Numbered from the stretch's first letter, positions 52,602 through 61,130 are shown. The stretch: 64,000 nucleotides of DNA from Lysobacterales bacterium (GCA_028285525.1 JANQOZ010000051.1:1-64000), one strand, 5' to 3'. Numbers and translations are program-made. Notes: a model not told the origin generated them from the letters alone.

Positions 52602-53183
52602 TCAGTGCAGCGAAGCGCGCCAGGGCAGGCGAGCGACGATTTCAGACTCCGCCTGCATCAGCTCAGTGAGCCGCGGGTAGATCTCATCGCCGTAGAGCTT
52701 GCGCGCCATGTCGGCGAACTGGTGACCGTGTTTCGTTTCCGCCGCCCAGAGCTCGTGGTAAAAAGCCTTCAGCTCAGGGTCGGTGAGCGCCTGCGCGATG
52801 ATGCCGAAGCGCTCGGCGCCGCGACACTCGATGACCGAGGAAATCAGCAGACGATCGATGAATCGCTCTTCGCGTCCGTGGCGCATCAGCTTCTGCAGCT
52901 CACCGACGTAGGGATCGGGCGCATCGCTGACCAGGCTGACACCCCGGCGGCGCATCAGGTCGTAGACCTGCTGAAAGTGCACGAGCTCCTCCCGGGCCAG
53001 TTCGATGAGGGCCGGAATGATCGGCTCGCGGTCGGGGTATTTGACCACCAGGCTCATCGCAAGGGCGGAGGCTTTGCGTTCGCAGTTCGCGTGGTCGGCA
53101 AGGAATTCGTCAAAGTTGTCCAGCACCACCTGAACCCAGTCGGGGTCGGTGGCGGTAACAAGATCAATGGAACGTCGGGTCAT
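52602..53183 (-). CDS. miaE: tRNA-(ms2io6A)-hydroxylase
   Basis: A 193-residue ferritin-like di-iron enzyme that hydroxylates ms2i6A37 in tRNA. Iron ligands are visible in ANCERKASALAMSL, LAREELVHFQQVY, SSVIECRGAERFG and WAAETKHGHQFADMA. Full length. Its ATG overlaps the divergent glycosyltransferase ATG on the other strand. Confidence 0.94.
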   Translation of the reverse strand: MTRRSIDLVTATDPDWVQVVLDNFDEFLADHANCERKASALAMSLVVKYPDREPIIPALIELAREELVHFQQVYDLMRRRGVSLVSDAPDPYVGELQKLMRHGREERFIDRLLISSVIECRGAERFGIIAQALTDPELKAFYHELWAAETKHGHQFADMARKLYGDEIYPRLTELMQAESEIVARLPWRASLH

Positions 53184-54498
53184 GGTGGAATCTGATTTCT
53201 GGCTGGATCGGGCGGCGCAGAAACGCCGCGAGCGGGCAAAGCGCTATTTTAGCAGGCACGGGCTGGATTGGATCAAAGAACCTGGCGCCAGCCTGACAGC
53301 GCCGGCGCCGGATGATCTGGGCATTTTCGTGGTGATTCCGGCGCTCGCGGAGCCGGACTTGATGGCGACGCTCGACAGCCTGCAGCGCTGCGACCTGCCG
53401 GACTGCAGCGTCGAAATCCTGGTTCTGATCAACCACGCAGAGTCAGCCGACGACACCCAGCGGGCGCTGAACCGGCAAACGCTGCGCGATGGCCGCGGCC
53501 GCGGACCGCAGCGGATTTGCGAGCACTTTGTGCTGTGTGAGGATCTGCCCGACCGCCATGCCGGCGTGGGGCTCGCCCGAAAGCTCGGGCTGGACGCCGC
53601 GCTGACCCGGCTGCTGACGTCCCGGAGCGCCGAGGGAATTCTGCTGAGCCTGGATGCGGACTGCCTGGTGGAAAGCAATTATCTGACGGCAGTCTGGCGG
53701 CACTTTGAGGCTGATCCCGAGTGCCAGGGCGCCAGCGTCTATTTTGAGCACCCCCTGGTTGATGCCGGTCGGCGGGAGGCGATCGCCGGTTACGAGCTGC
53801 ACCTTCGCTACTTCGTGCACGGCTTGCGCTACGCCGGCATGCCGCACGTTTTTCATACCGTGGGCTCCTGCATGGCGGTCTGCTCGGACGCCTACATGGA
53901 TCAGGGCGGCATGAATCGGCGTCAGGCGGGCGAGGACTACTATTTTGTCCAGAAGCTGGCGGCAACCGGTGCTTTTGCGGACCTGACTGAAACCGTGGTT
54001 CAGCCTTCGGCGCGACGCTCCTGGCGCGTTCCTTTTGGGACGGGAAGGGCGATGGCGCAGCAGGAAGTCGGGGAGTGGCCGACCTACGCACCGGAGGTTT
54101 TCGACGACCTGGCGGCCTGGCTGGCGCGGATCCCGGACTACTACGACCAGGACCGACAAACCCTCGACGCGTCGCTGCCGGCGAGCGTACAGGCGTTTCT
54201 TTCCCGCGCCGGCTGGCCGGAGCGGCTGGCGGAGATCAAAACCCATACGGCCACCCGGGAGGCGTTTCAGCGGCGCGTGCTGCGCTGGTTCAATAACTTT
54301 GCCGCTATGAAGCTGATTCACCTGGCGACCGAGGAGCGGTATCCGAAGGTTCCGGTGAGTCAGGCGGCGGCCCAGCTGCTCGAGCGCCTGGGCATCGCGC
54401 CGCCCGCCGAGCTGGGTTCAAGCTCGGTCGAGGACCTGCTGATGGTTTATCGCGGCCTTTGCCGCGGTGCATCAGGCCAGGCAGTCGACGGGCTGTAG
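53182..54498 (+). CDS. Glycosyltransferase-like family 2 protein
   Basis: A 438-residue GT-A type protein: LGIFVVIPALAEPDLMATLD, a nucleotide-sugar region with SAEGILLSLDADCLVESNYL (metal-binding DAD) and an acceptor segment HVFHTVGSCMAVCSDAYMDQGGMNRRQAGEDYYFVQKL. There are no membrane helices. The acceptor is unknown. ATG 53182 (MVESDFWLD) is preferred; in-frame starts at 53149 and 53167 lie inside miaE. The 3' end overlaps the convergent gene by 27 bp. Confidence 0.8.
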   Translation: MVESDFWLDRAAQKRRERAKRYFSRHGLDWIKEPGASLTAPAPDDLGIFVVIPALAEPDLMATLDSLQRCDLPDCSVEILVLINHAESADDTQRALNRQTLRDGRGRGPQRICEHFVLCEDLPDRHAGVGLARKLGLDAALTRLLTSRSAEGILLSLDADCLVESNYLTAVWRHFEADPECQGASVYFEHPLVDAGRREAIAGYELHLRYFVHGLRYAGMPHVFHTVGSCMAVCSDAYMDQGGMNRRQAGEDYYFVQKLAATGAFADLTETVVQPSARRSWRVPFGTGRAMAQQEVGEWPTYAPEVFDDLAAWLARIPDYYDQDRQTLDASLPASVQAFLSRAGWPERLAEIKTHTATREAFQRRVLRWFNNFAAMKLIHLATEERYPKVPVSQAAAQLLERLGIAPPAELGSSSVEDLLMVYRGLCRGASGQAVDGL

Positions 54499-55332
54499 CT
54501 CAGCGCGCGCCAGCTCGAGGGAGGCAAGCTGGTCGATGATGCTGCGAACCTCCGCGGGATCGATCGACGGGTCGGAGGTCCATCGCGTCAGGTTGCGCCA
54601 CTGGGCGACCTGCGCCGGCGCAAGCTCGTAGAAATCCGCGATCTGCTGTTCGAGATCGGGCTGCGCCCGTGCCTGCGATACGGCCTGATAGTAGGTCTCG
54701 ACCAGCGCCTGAATCCGCTGCGGCTGGGAGTCCAGCAGCTTCTGAGAAGCGCAAAGGCAGAACGGCGGCCACGGCGTTGGGCAGGTGTCCAGACGGCGCA
54801 TGTGCCCGGCGTCCACGCTGGGCTGGGTCGTAAACTGCTCCCACATGAACAGATCGGCGCGGCCCTCTGCGAAGGCTTTGGCGGCGCCCGGCAGATTGTC
54901 GACCACCACAAACTTATGCTTGTTCCAGCGCTCCGCCAGCGAACGCTGCTGCATCAGCACGTGCGCCATCAGATGGGAGCCGGAACCGAAGCGGCTGATG
55001 CCGATACGCGGACTCTCCAGGTCCTCGAGCTGCTGCGCGGGATGGTCGGGCGGTACGTGGACACCCCAGATCAGCGGTGTGCTGACCGTCCAGCCGAGGA
55101 TCCTCAGGGGCGCGCCGCCGCTGATCGCCGCTACCGCCCCCTCGCTCAGCAATACCGCCAGATCCAGCGTGTCATCATTGAGATCTGCCACCATCGCGCC
55201 GGTGCCGGTGGAATAGTCCTGCCAGTGCAGGTCGATTCCCGCGTCCGAAAACAGGCCCAGGCGCGTCCCCAGGTGCCACGGGTAGTTGAAGTGTTCGGGT
55301 ACACCCCCGATGCGCAGCGTCTGAGTGGTCAT
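54472..55332 (-). CDS. NMT1/SsuA-like solute-binding fold protein without signal peptide
   Basis: A 286-residue periplasmic-binding-protein-fold protein: LRIGGVPEHFNYPWHLGTRLGLFSDAGIDL, DYSTGTGAMVADL, LAVLLSEGAVAAISGGAPLRILG and IGISRFGSGSHLMAHV. This is the ABC substrate-binding (NMT1-like) pattern, but no signal peptide or lipobox is seen, so it should be cytoplasmic and no ABC partner is adjacent. Relatives are found in thiamine-precursor or riboflavin-related roles; not decidable here. It overlaps the HD gene stop by 4 bp. Confidence 0.8.
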   Translation of the reverse strand: MTTQTLRIGGVPEHFNYPWHLGTRLGLFSDAGIDLHWQDYSTGTGAMVADLNDDTLDLAVLLSEGAVAAISGGAPLRILGWTVSTPLIWGVHVPPDHPAQQLEDLESPRIGISRFGSGSHLMAHVLMQQRSLAERWNKHKFVVVDNLPGAAKAFAEGRADLFMWEQFTTQPSVDAGHMRRLDTCPTPWPPFCLCASQKLLDSQPQRIQALVETYYQAVSQARAQPDLEQQIADFYELAPAQVAQWRNLTRWTSDPSIDPAEVRSIIDQLASLELARAELQPVDCLA

Positions 55333-55985
55333 AACTGCGTCCCAGCGGCTTCGGCGCCAGTCCCGATCTCCCGCCCGAGCTCGCCCAGAAAAATGCGCAT
55401 GGCGCGGGTGCGACGTGAGGCCTCCCGACGTCCGGCTTGGGTCTGCATCGTATGACTCAGCTTGAGCAGCTTCTGGTAAAAGTGATCGACGCTGAACCTC
55501 CGGTCCTCTGGGCTGCGATCGTCACAGAACGGGTCGTCGGCGCTGTACAGCTCCGAACCGAGCGCTCCGCCGACCGTAAAGCAGCGGGCGATGCCGATGG
55601 CCCCGATAGCGTCGAGGCGGTCAGCGTCCTGAACCACCTGCGCCTCCAGCGTTCTGGGCTTGATGGCAGCGGTGAAGCTATGGGCTTCGATCGCATGCGC
55701 TATGGCATCGTGATGCTGCTCGGGCCACTCAAGCTCAGCCAGCAGCTCACGCGCCCGTTTGGCGGCCATCGTGGACGCCTCGGCTCGGTGCGGCGAGTTC
55801 TTGGGCAGGGTGATGCAGTCATGGAGCCAGGCGGCGGGTAAAACCACGGCCATATCGGCCGCTTCGGCGTTGCCGAGTCGAGTGGCGTTGGCGACGACGC
55901 GCTCGATGTGCTGCAGGTCGTGGGCGGGATCGGTGGCGGTCAGTTCGCTGACCAGCTTGCGGAATGGACGACTGTCGAAGTTCAC
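55329..55985 (-). CDS. HD-domain metal-dependent phosphohydrolase
   Basis: A 218-residue HD hydrolase. Metal ligands are in PAHDLQHIERVVANA (His), LPAAWLHDCITLPKN (His-Asp) and VVQDADRLDAIGAIGIARCF (Asp), as in YedJ-type proteins. It acts in the cytoplasm, probably on nucleotides or phosphate esters. GTG 55985 (MNFDSRPFRKLVSEL) is the most family-like start; the frame is open to 56069. It precedes the solute-binding-like gene with a 4-bp overlap. Confidence 0.83.
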   Translation of the reverse strand: MNFDSRPFRKLVSELTATDPAHDLQHIERVVANATRLGNAEAADMAVVLPAAWLHDCITLPKNSPHRAEASTMAAKRARELLAELEWPEQHHDAIAHAIEAHSFTAAIKPRTLEAQVVQDADRLDAIGAIGIARCFTVGGALGSELYSADDPFCDDRSPEDRRFSVDHFYQKLLKLSHTMQTQAGRREASRRTRAMRIFLGELGREIGTGAEAAGTQL

Positions 55986-56089
55986 AGTTCTAAGATTTTT
56001 CGCGATGCGATAAGGAAAGACAGCGCGCTTTATCGCATAATGCCGCCGTAGCGCCAAATTTGTGGCCACGTGGTGGTGCGGGTGAGCTT

Positions 56090-56323
56090 ATGAAACGATC
56101 TGGCTTAACGTTAATGTTGCTGCTGCTCGCGCTGGCGGGCACTGGGCCAGCTCAGGCGGCCGGCGACAGCATCTTTATCTTTGATCTAAAAAAAGTCAAT
56201 AAAGATCAGATAGATGAAGCCGAAACCTCGAAAGAGTCTAACCCCGATGACGAAAGCGTGGCCCCGCAGTCCGAGGCCTCTGACGACGAGGACTCCCGGA
56301 AGTCCCAGGATCGTCCGTCCTGA
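56090..56323 (+). CDS. Small acidic exported protein
   Basis: A 77-residue protein with a clear signal peptide (MKRSGLTLMLLLLALAGTGPAQA), then a short mature part of about 54 residues, very rich in Glu, Asp and Ser and probably disordered. No family is recognised. ATG 56090 gives the clean signal; GTG 56060 would extend it unnaturally. Confidence 0.65.
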   Translation: MKRSGLTLMLLLLALAGTGPAQAAGDSIFIFDLKKVNKDQIDEAETSKESNPDDESVAPQSEASDDEDSRKSQDRPS

Positions 56324-56332
56324 GTCAGGACA

Positions 56333-57232
56333 CTAGCCGCTGAGGTCCGCCTCGGTTTCTCTCACCTGCTGTTCCAGCTGTTCGATCAGCGCCGGAGTCC
56401 AGTCGACGTCCGGCCAGAGGCTCATGTAGCGGCTCACCGCCGGGACGGTATTCAGCGACGGCGGCACAAACGTGGTTTCCACCGATTTCTTCAGAAGGAG
56501 ATCAGCCACGAGCATGAGGTCGGTGTATGACTTCTTCTCATCGCTCACGAAGTGCCACTGCCGGTAATTTCTCACCGCGTCGACCAACCAGTCGTCAAAG
56601 CCCCAGTTGCTGAGCATCATGACGCCCACCTGTCGGCCATACTGCTCCAGCACCTCGCTGATCATCTGGGGGCTCTCATTGAGATCGACTCGCTCACCGA
56701 CGGCCCGGATGAGGGGCAGGGCGCCGATGTTGGAAAGCAGGCCCGCGAGCAGCGCGCGGTCAGCGTTGTGTCGGGTGATCTCGCGGGCGATCACCGCGCA
56801 GGTGGCGCCGAGTCGCGCCGATCGCACCCAGACCTCGCGCAGCGCGTCGCGCAGCGCCGGTGAACGGCTGCGAAACATCTGGCGCAGGCAGTAGGTTGTG
56901 ACCACGTTGACCAGGCTGCCGGTGCCCATGCGGTTAATGGCGCTGGCGAGATCTCCGGCCTTGTGGCGTGCCGCAAATGCCGGGCTGTTTGCGAGCTTGA
57001 GCAGGTAAGACGCAACGCCCGGGTCTGTCTGGATAATCCGTGAGATGGTTTCGAAACCCGAGTTCGGGTCGCTCACCGCGGACCTGAGCTGCAGCGCAAG
57101 ATGGGGCAGGCTGGGCAGCGGCACCTTGCCAGTCTGGATTTCGTTGTAGATCTGGCTGTAAAAGCCGGCGGTGCTGGTTCGCGGCTTAGAAATCGGGCTC
57201 TGGGGGCTGCTGCTGTGGGTGGTGGCTGTCAC
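56333..57232 (-). CDS. HDOD domain protein
   Basis: A signalling protein with an HDOD domain, about 299 residues from GTG 57232. The core is KVPLPSLPHLALQLRSAV, ISRIIQTDPGVASYLLKLAN, INRMGTGSLVNVV and LLAGLLSNIGALPLIRAVG. HDOD domains lack the metal site of HD hydrolases and act as adaptors in regulation. GTG 57232 has AGGCAG upstream; the frame is open to TTG 57382, but that start lies close to the csp terminator and gives low-complexity sequence. Confidence 0.82.
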   Translation of the reverse strand: MTATTHSSSPQSPISKPRTSTAGFYSQIYNEIQTGKVPLPSLPHLALQLRSAVSDPNSGFETISRIIQTDPGVASYLLKLANSPAFAARHKAGDLASAINRMGTGSLVNVVTTYCLRQMFRSRSPALRDALREVWVRSARLGATCAVIAREITRHNADRALLAGLLSNIGALPLIRAVGERVDLNESPQMISEVLEQYGRQVGVMMLSNWGFDDWLVDAVRNYRQWHFVSDEKKSYTDLMLVADLLLKKSVETTFVPPSLNTVPAVSRYMSLWPDVDWTPALIEQLEQQVRETEADLSG

Positions 57233-57390
57233 TGGGCTCTGCCTGGTTGCGCTAAGACTCTTAGCGTTATCGGCAGCAGCGCTCAGGGGTTTAGCGCACC
57301 AGGCGCGCGGGTTAACGGGAAAATCGGGTGAAAAAAGACGCCTGGCTGCCCGCCCGGGGCGGGCAGCGGAGAGAACTTGCAAGAAACCGC

Positions 57391-57425
57391 GGCTGCCGGG
57401 CGGTCAGCGGGAACGCCCGGCAGCC
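57391..57425 (-). terminator. Terminator-like hairpin after the cold-shock gene
   Basis: GGCTGCCGGGCG and CGCCCGGCAGCC form a perfect 12-bp stem with an 11-nt loop, followed on - by GCGGTTTCTT. The T-run is short, but the stem is very stable. It begins 11 bp after the cold-shock stop codon. Confidence 0.7.
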
Positions 57426-57435
57426 GATGCAGACT

Positions 57436-57642
57436 TCAGACTGCGACGACCTCGTCAGCCTGCGGGCCTTTCTGACCCTGAACCACGTTGAATTCTACGC
57501 GCTGGTTTTCGTGCAGCGTGCGTCGGCCGGTGCCAACGATCGCGCGGTAGTGAACAAATACATCGGGACCACTTTCACGGCTGATAAAGCCATAACCTTT
57601 TTCGTCGTTGAACCACTTGACGGTTCCGGTTTCCTTAGACAT
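57436..57642 (-). CDS. Cold-shock domain protein (CspA family)
   Basis: A 68-residue single CSD protein: [19 protein letters not shown] carries RNP1 (KGYGFI) and DVFVHYRAI carries RNP2 (VFVHY). It binds single-stranded nucleic acid. CspA, CspC, CspD or others cannot be told apart here. A 220-bp spacer upstream (57643-57865) can hold the long 5' leader usual for such genes; no other feature is seen there. Confidence 0.95.
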   Translation of the reverse strand: MSKETGTVKWFNDEKGYGFISRESGPDVFVHYRAIVGTGRRTLHENQRVEFNVVQGQKGPQADEVVAV

Positions 57643-57865
57643 TTACAAAAAACTCTTGGTGAATAAAAAGTGCCACCACACGGGTGGATGGTGCTGAACG
57701 TAAAACCGGTGAATCAGGCGGCAGATACTGGTTGTCGCAATTCGGTCGATCTTATGAACGGCCGTTTCATTGTAAGCGCCCCATTAAGGGGGTTCCAGTG
57801 GTTCTTGGGATCAGCTTTTCGCGGCGTTGCCGGGCTTCGAAGCTGCGGGCGCGCCCGCCTGGGGG

Positions 57866-58384
57866 TCACTCAGCCTGAACCGAGACCTGCAGGTCGGCCG
57901 CCAGCGCTTCGAGCTCGCCGATGAGATGCTCCTCGTCCAGGTCCGCTGGCAGCCGCAGCTGAGCCGTGGCGCGGAACAGGGGTGCCCCTGACATGGAGCC
58001 CGACTCGCGGCGGGTATCCAGCCGTTCCACGTTGACGCTGTGCTCGGCCAGCGACTCGCTGAGCTGGCCAACAATTCCCGGCCGATCGCTGCCGACGAGC
58101 TCGAGCTGGTACAGCTTGCCCGCGGCCTCCGGTGTCGGCGTTGCGCCGGTGCATTGCGCCTCAATCCCGTGAGCCTCCAGCGCTCGCAGGCCATCGCAGA
58201 GGCTCGCTTCCTGGCTGCCAGGGATCGAGACCAGCACCACGCCTGCAAAGTGCCCCGCCAGCCGGGCCAGCGAGGCGTCAAGCCAGTTGCCATCGTGCTG
58301 ACTGATCACCTGGGCCAGCTGATCGATCACGCCGGGTCGGTCGGTGGCGGTCAGGGTGATGACCATCTGTTGGGAACGGGTCAT
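57866..58384 (-). CDS. gcvR: Glycine cleavage regulator GcvR-type ACT protein
   Basis: A 172-residue protein with two ACT domains: MVITLTATDRPGVIDQLAQVIS at the N-terminus and YQLELVGSDRPGIVGQLSESLAEHSVNVERLDTR in the second half. This is the GcvR layout; GcvR antagonises GcvA on the glycine cleavage operon, which is not in this window. ATG 58384 (MTRSQQMVITL) is the better start; the frame is open to 58417. Confidence 0.87.
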   Translation of the reverse strand: MTRSQQMVITLTATDRPGVIDQLAQVISQHDGNWLDASLARLAGHFAGVVLVSIPGSQEASLCDGLRALEAHGIEAQCTGATPTPEAAGKLYQLELVGSDRPGIVGQLSESLAEHSVNVERLDTRRESGSMSGAPLFRATAQLRLPADLDEEHLIGELEALAADLQVSVQAE

Positions 58385-58428
58385 GTCGAGGGTCACTACG
58401 GTAGAAAACGGCAGCAAAGTGTAGCGCG

Positions 58429-58479
58429 GCGACGCCCCGGGACCCAGCGTTTCAGACCGCTGGAATCCCGGGACGTCGC
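58429..58479. repeat. Long imperfect palindrome between pspC and gcvR
   Basis: GCGACG, CCCGGGA and CCAGCG are mirrored by CGCTGG, TCCCGGG and ACGTCGC around a TTTCAGAC loop, giving a stem of about 20 bp with small bulges. No T-run follows on either strand. It may be a transcript-end structure for pspC or a repetitive palindromic element. Confidence 0.6.
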
Positions 58480-58505
58480 TTCTTAGACGGAAAAAGCGCT
58501 CCGAC

Positions 58506-58937
58506 TCAGATCGAACGAAGCTTGGAGGGTGTTCTCAGATCTTCGTCGATGTTGAATTCGGGTGAGGTGACGTAAGCCTCCAGACGGCGCAGGCGGTACT
58601 CGAGGTTTCGCATGCGGTGGCGCAATTCGCCGAAGGTCGCTGACGGCGCCAGATGCACAGAGCGCACAAACGCCTGCTCCTCAGCGTCTTCATAGAGCGT
58701 CTCGGGCTCCATCGGGATGCGCAGGGTGGCCACGATGTAGCTGAGCACCACGAGTGGGAGCAGCGGCGATAGCATCGGCAGAACGGCGAGGAGCCGCACC
58801 CAGAACACCGGAACGCCGAGGTGGTTGGCGATTCCCGCGCAGATTCCGGCGATCCAGCGTCGGCTTGGATCCCGGTAGAGCGGACGCGAGGGACCGCCTG
58901 GGCGATGCCGATGACGGCGTGTTCGGCGACGCCTCAC
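58506..58937 (-). CDS. pspC: Phage shock protein C
   Basis: A 143-residue PspC: a basic N-terminus, PSRRWIAGICAGIANHLGVPVFWVRLLAV, then one membrane helix (about residues 50-72) and a cytoplasmic or periplasmic helical tail (LRHRMRNLEYRLRRLEAYV). It senses envelope stress with PspB. Its start overlaps pspB by 4 bp. Confidence 0.9.
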   Translation of the reverse strand: MRRRRTRRHRHRPGGPSRPLYRDPSRRWIAGICAGIANHLGVPVFWVRLLAVLPMLSPLLPLVVLSYIVATLRIPMEPETLYEDAEEQAFVRSVHLAPSATFGELRHRMRNLEYRLRRLEAYVTSPEFNIDEDLRTPSKLRSI

Positions 58938-59155
58938 GAATGCGCGCCCCGCCAGCCGGGTGACTGGTCGTCCAGGATTCGTTCGAGCGTGTGGATTCGA
59001 TCTTCCATCTTTTTGGCGCTGTCCCAGATTTCGGACATCATGCTCTCGTCCTCCGGGGTCAGCCCCTTGGAAGAGCGGGCTTTGCTGACGTAGTGGCTGA
59101 TGATCCAGATCGGAGCCACAACCGTCATAAAGATGATCGCTAGCGTTTCTCCCAT
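58934..59155 (-). CDS. pspB: Phage shock protein B
   Basis: A 73-residue PspB with an N-terminal membrane helix (IIFMTVVAPIWIISHYVSK) and the coiled tail AKKMEDRIHTLERILDDQSPGWR, closely following E. coli PspB. Together with PspC it releases PspA during membrane stress. It is 6 bp downstream of pspA. Confidence 0.9.
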   Translation of the reverse strand: MGETLAIIFMTVVAPIWIISHYVSKARSSKGLTPEDESMMSEIWDSAKKMEDRIHTLERILDDQSPGWRGAHS

Positions 59156-59161
59156 TTCGGT

Positions 59162-59854
59162 TTACTCCTTACCCGCTTTCTTGGCCTTCGAATCTCCGCC
59201 CGACACCTTGGCCTTCAGCGCGTCGAGTTCGCGATTGATCTCGTCACCGCGCTCGAGCTCCATGATCTCGTCGGAGAGCGTCTTGTTGCGCCCCATATCC
59301 AGCGCCTCGGCCTCGGATTCCACGCGATCGATTTTCCGTTCCGCGTGTTCGAAGCGATGCAGCACCTCGTCGATGCGCGAGTCGTGAATCTGGCTGCGGG
59401 CCTTGAGCTGGGTTTGTGCCGCCTTGTGACGCATGGTGAGCGCACGCTGGCGGTCTTTGGCGTCCCCGAGCTTGGCCTGAAGCTTGCTGATGTCCTCGTT
59501 GAGCTTCTGGAGGTGTTCGTTGACCGCCTGCAGATCTTTCTGCAGCGCTTCGGCGCGCGCCGCGACCCGCGACTTTTCGACCAGCGCGGCCTTCGCGAGG
59601 TCTTCGCGGCCTCGCGACAGCGCGAGCTCAGCCTTCTGCTCCCAGTCGAGCGACTCCTGGTCCAGGTAGGTCAACGCGCGGGTCCGTTCTTTTTTGTCGG
59701 CGATCGCCTTCGCAGCGGCCGAGCGGACCTCCACCAGGGTGTCTTCCATTTCCTGGATCATGAGCCGGACAATTTTTTCCGGATCTTCGGCCTTATCCAG
59801 CACCGCGTTGATGTTGGCGTTGATGATATCTGTCAGTCGGGTAAAGATGCCCAC
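59162..59854 (-). CDS. pspA: Phage shock protein A
   Basis: A 230-residue coiled-coil protein with MGIFTRLTDIINANINAVLDK at the N-terminus (membrane-binding amphipathic helix) and the family core DPEKIVRLMIQEMEDTLVEV. It stabilises the stressed inner membrane and, in enterics, inhibits PspF. First gene of pspABC. Confidence 0.96.
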   Translation of the reverse strand: MGIFTRLTDIINANINAVLDKAEDPEKIVRLMIQEMEDTLVEVRSAAAKAIADKKERTRALTYLDQESLDWEQKAELALSRGREDLAKAALVEKSRVAARAEALQKDLQAVNEHLQKLNEDISKLQAKLGDAKDRQRALTMRHKAAQTQLKARSQIHDSRIDEVLHRFEHAERKIDRVESEAEALDMGRNKTLSDEIMELERGDEINRELDALKAKVSGGDSKAKKAGKE

Positions 59855-59893
59855 GTTCTGATCACTCCGGTCAATACAATCAGTCTGGACCTA

Positions 59894-59909
59894 TACAGGT
59901 TTTGTGCCA
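59894..59909 (-). promoter_or_regulatory. Possible sigma-54 promoter of pspABC
   Basis: Read on -, TTTGGCACAAAACCTGTATA has the -24 element TGGCAC (59904-59909). The -12 region CTGTA (59894-59898) is only a partial match to TTGCA. It lies about 40 bp upstream of pspA, where enteric psp operons have a sigma-54 promoter. Confidence 0.4.
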
Positions 59910-60202
59910 AATTTGATGTTTTGCCCTAACTTGCTCAATTTACAGGGAAAAGCAGGAGGGTCAGGTCGAGTTTGGGCGGGAACCTGTGGGCCAGTCTGTG
60001 GTCTGTTTAGCTAACAGTTGGGGGAATCCCCCGATTCGACAGCGTCAGCGTGAAAGCAAACAGGTTCGGTACCTCTACAGGGTGCTTTGAAGGGCAGGCC
60101 GGGTTCAGTAGAATGTCGCTCCTTTCAGCGCCTGTCCAAGCAGCAGGCTGACATTTTTGCTTGTCGGAAGGTCCGGCAAACACAATCGTTCGGAGAATAA
60201 CA

Positions 60203-60910
60203 ATGAAGCTAGGTTTCTCAGCGCGGCTGACCGCGCGGCTGGCGCTCGTTTCAGCAGCGATGTTCGTAATGCCGCTGGCGCTGGCACAGGAAACGCAGCC
60301 CATCGATAAAGACAAGATGAGCTATTCCATCGGCTATCAGTTCGGTAGCGACCTCAAGCAGCGCAACCTCGATGTCAGCGTCGACACGGTGATCGAGGCG
60401 ATTCGTACCGCGCTGGACAGCGGCGAGCCGCGGGTCTCCGAGCAGGAGATGGTCACGCTGCTCAAGCGCCTGGAGCAGGAGTTCCGCGCTGAACAGCTCG
60501 AGAAGTTCAAGGCTCTGGCTGACGAGAACAAGGTCAAGAGTGAAGAGTTCCTGTCCGAAAACAAGGGCAAGAAGAACATCGTCGAGATGTCCAGCGGCGT
60601 TCAGTATCGCGTGATCGAAGAGGGCGACGGCACCCGGCCGACCATGGAGAGCGAGGTGATTGTTCACTATCGGTCTTCCACCATGTCTGGGCTCGAATAC
60701 GACAGCTCTTTCGCCCGCGGCGAACCGGTGAACTTCAAGGTGAACCAGGTGCTCAAGGGTTGGCAGGAAGTACTGCCGCTCATGAAGCCCGGCGCCAAGT
60801 GGCAGGTTTTTGTGCCGCCGGAGCTCGGCTACGGCGTTCGCGGCCAGCCGCCGGTGGGGCCGAACGAAGTGCTGGTGTTCGACATCAATCTGGTTGAGGT
60901 CAAAAGCTGA
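60203..60910 (+). CDS. FKBP-type peptidyl-prolyl isomerase (FkpA/Mip-like)
   Basis: A 235-residue exported isomerase. The signal peptide runs to about residue 28 (LALAQ). A helical dimerisation domain (YSIGYQFGSDLKQRNLDVSV and EEFLSENKGKKNIVEMSSGVQYRVI) precedes the FKBP domain with IVHYRSS, FKVNQVLKGWQEVLPLMKPGAKW and PPELGYGVRG. Periplasmic folding catalyst. ATG 60203 has CGGAGAA upstream and the correct signal peptide. The spacer 59855-60202 otherwise contains only short palindromes. Confidence 0.93.
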   Translation: MKLGFSARLTARLALVSAAMFVMPLALAQETQPIDKDKMSYSIGYQFGSDLKQRNLDVSVDTVIEAIRTALDSGEPRVSEQEMVTLLKRLEQEFRAEQLEKFKALADENKVKSEEFLSENKGKKNIVEMSSGVQYRVIEEGDGTRPTMESEVIVHYRSSTMSGLEYDSSFARGEPVNFKVNQVLKGWQEVLPLMKPGAKWQVFVPPELGYGVRGQPPVGPNEVLVFDINLVEVKS

Positions 60911-60915
60911 TTTTC

Positions 60916-61110
60916 ATGAACACCGACAAGGTTGACGCCGCCAACGCGGCGGCGCTGACCAGCCCCTGCGTGGGCATCTGCACGCTGGACGCCCAGTCGA
61001 TCTGCCTGGGCTGCCAGCGGACTGCCGATGAAATCACTCGCTGGGCCGTGATGGATGCGGCCGAGCGCGACGCGGTGCTGCAGCGAATAGAGGGTCTGGG
61101 GGCCGCGTGA
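60916..61110 (+). CDS. DUF1289 protein
   Basis: A 64-residue protein with the family cysteines in SPCVGICTLDAQSICLGCQRT and EITRWAVMD, a probable small metal-binding domain of unknown role. It is 5 bp after the FKBP gene, so likely co-transcribed. Confidence 0.9.
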   Translation: MNTDKVDAANAAALTSPCVGICTLDAQSICLGCQRTADEITRWAVMDAAERDAVLQRIEGLGAA

Positions 61111-61130
61111 CGCGGCTCCGATTGGGGTAG

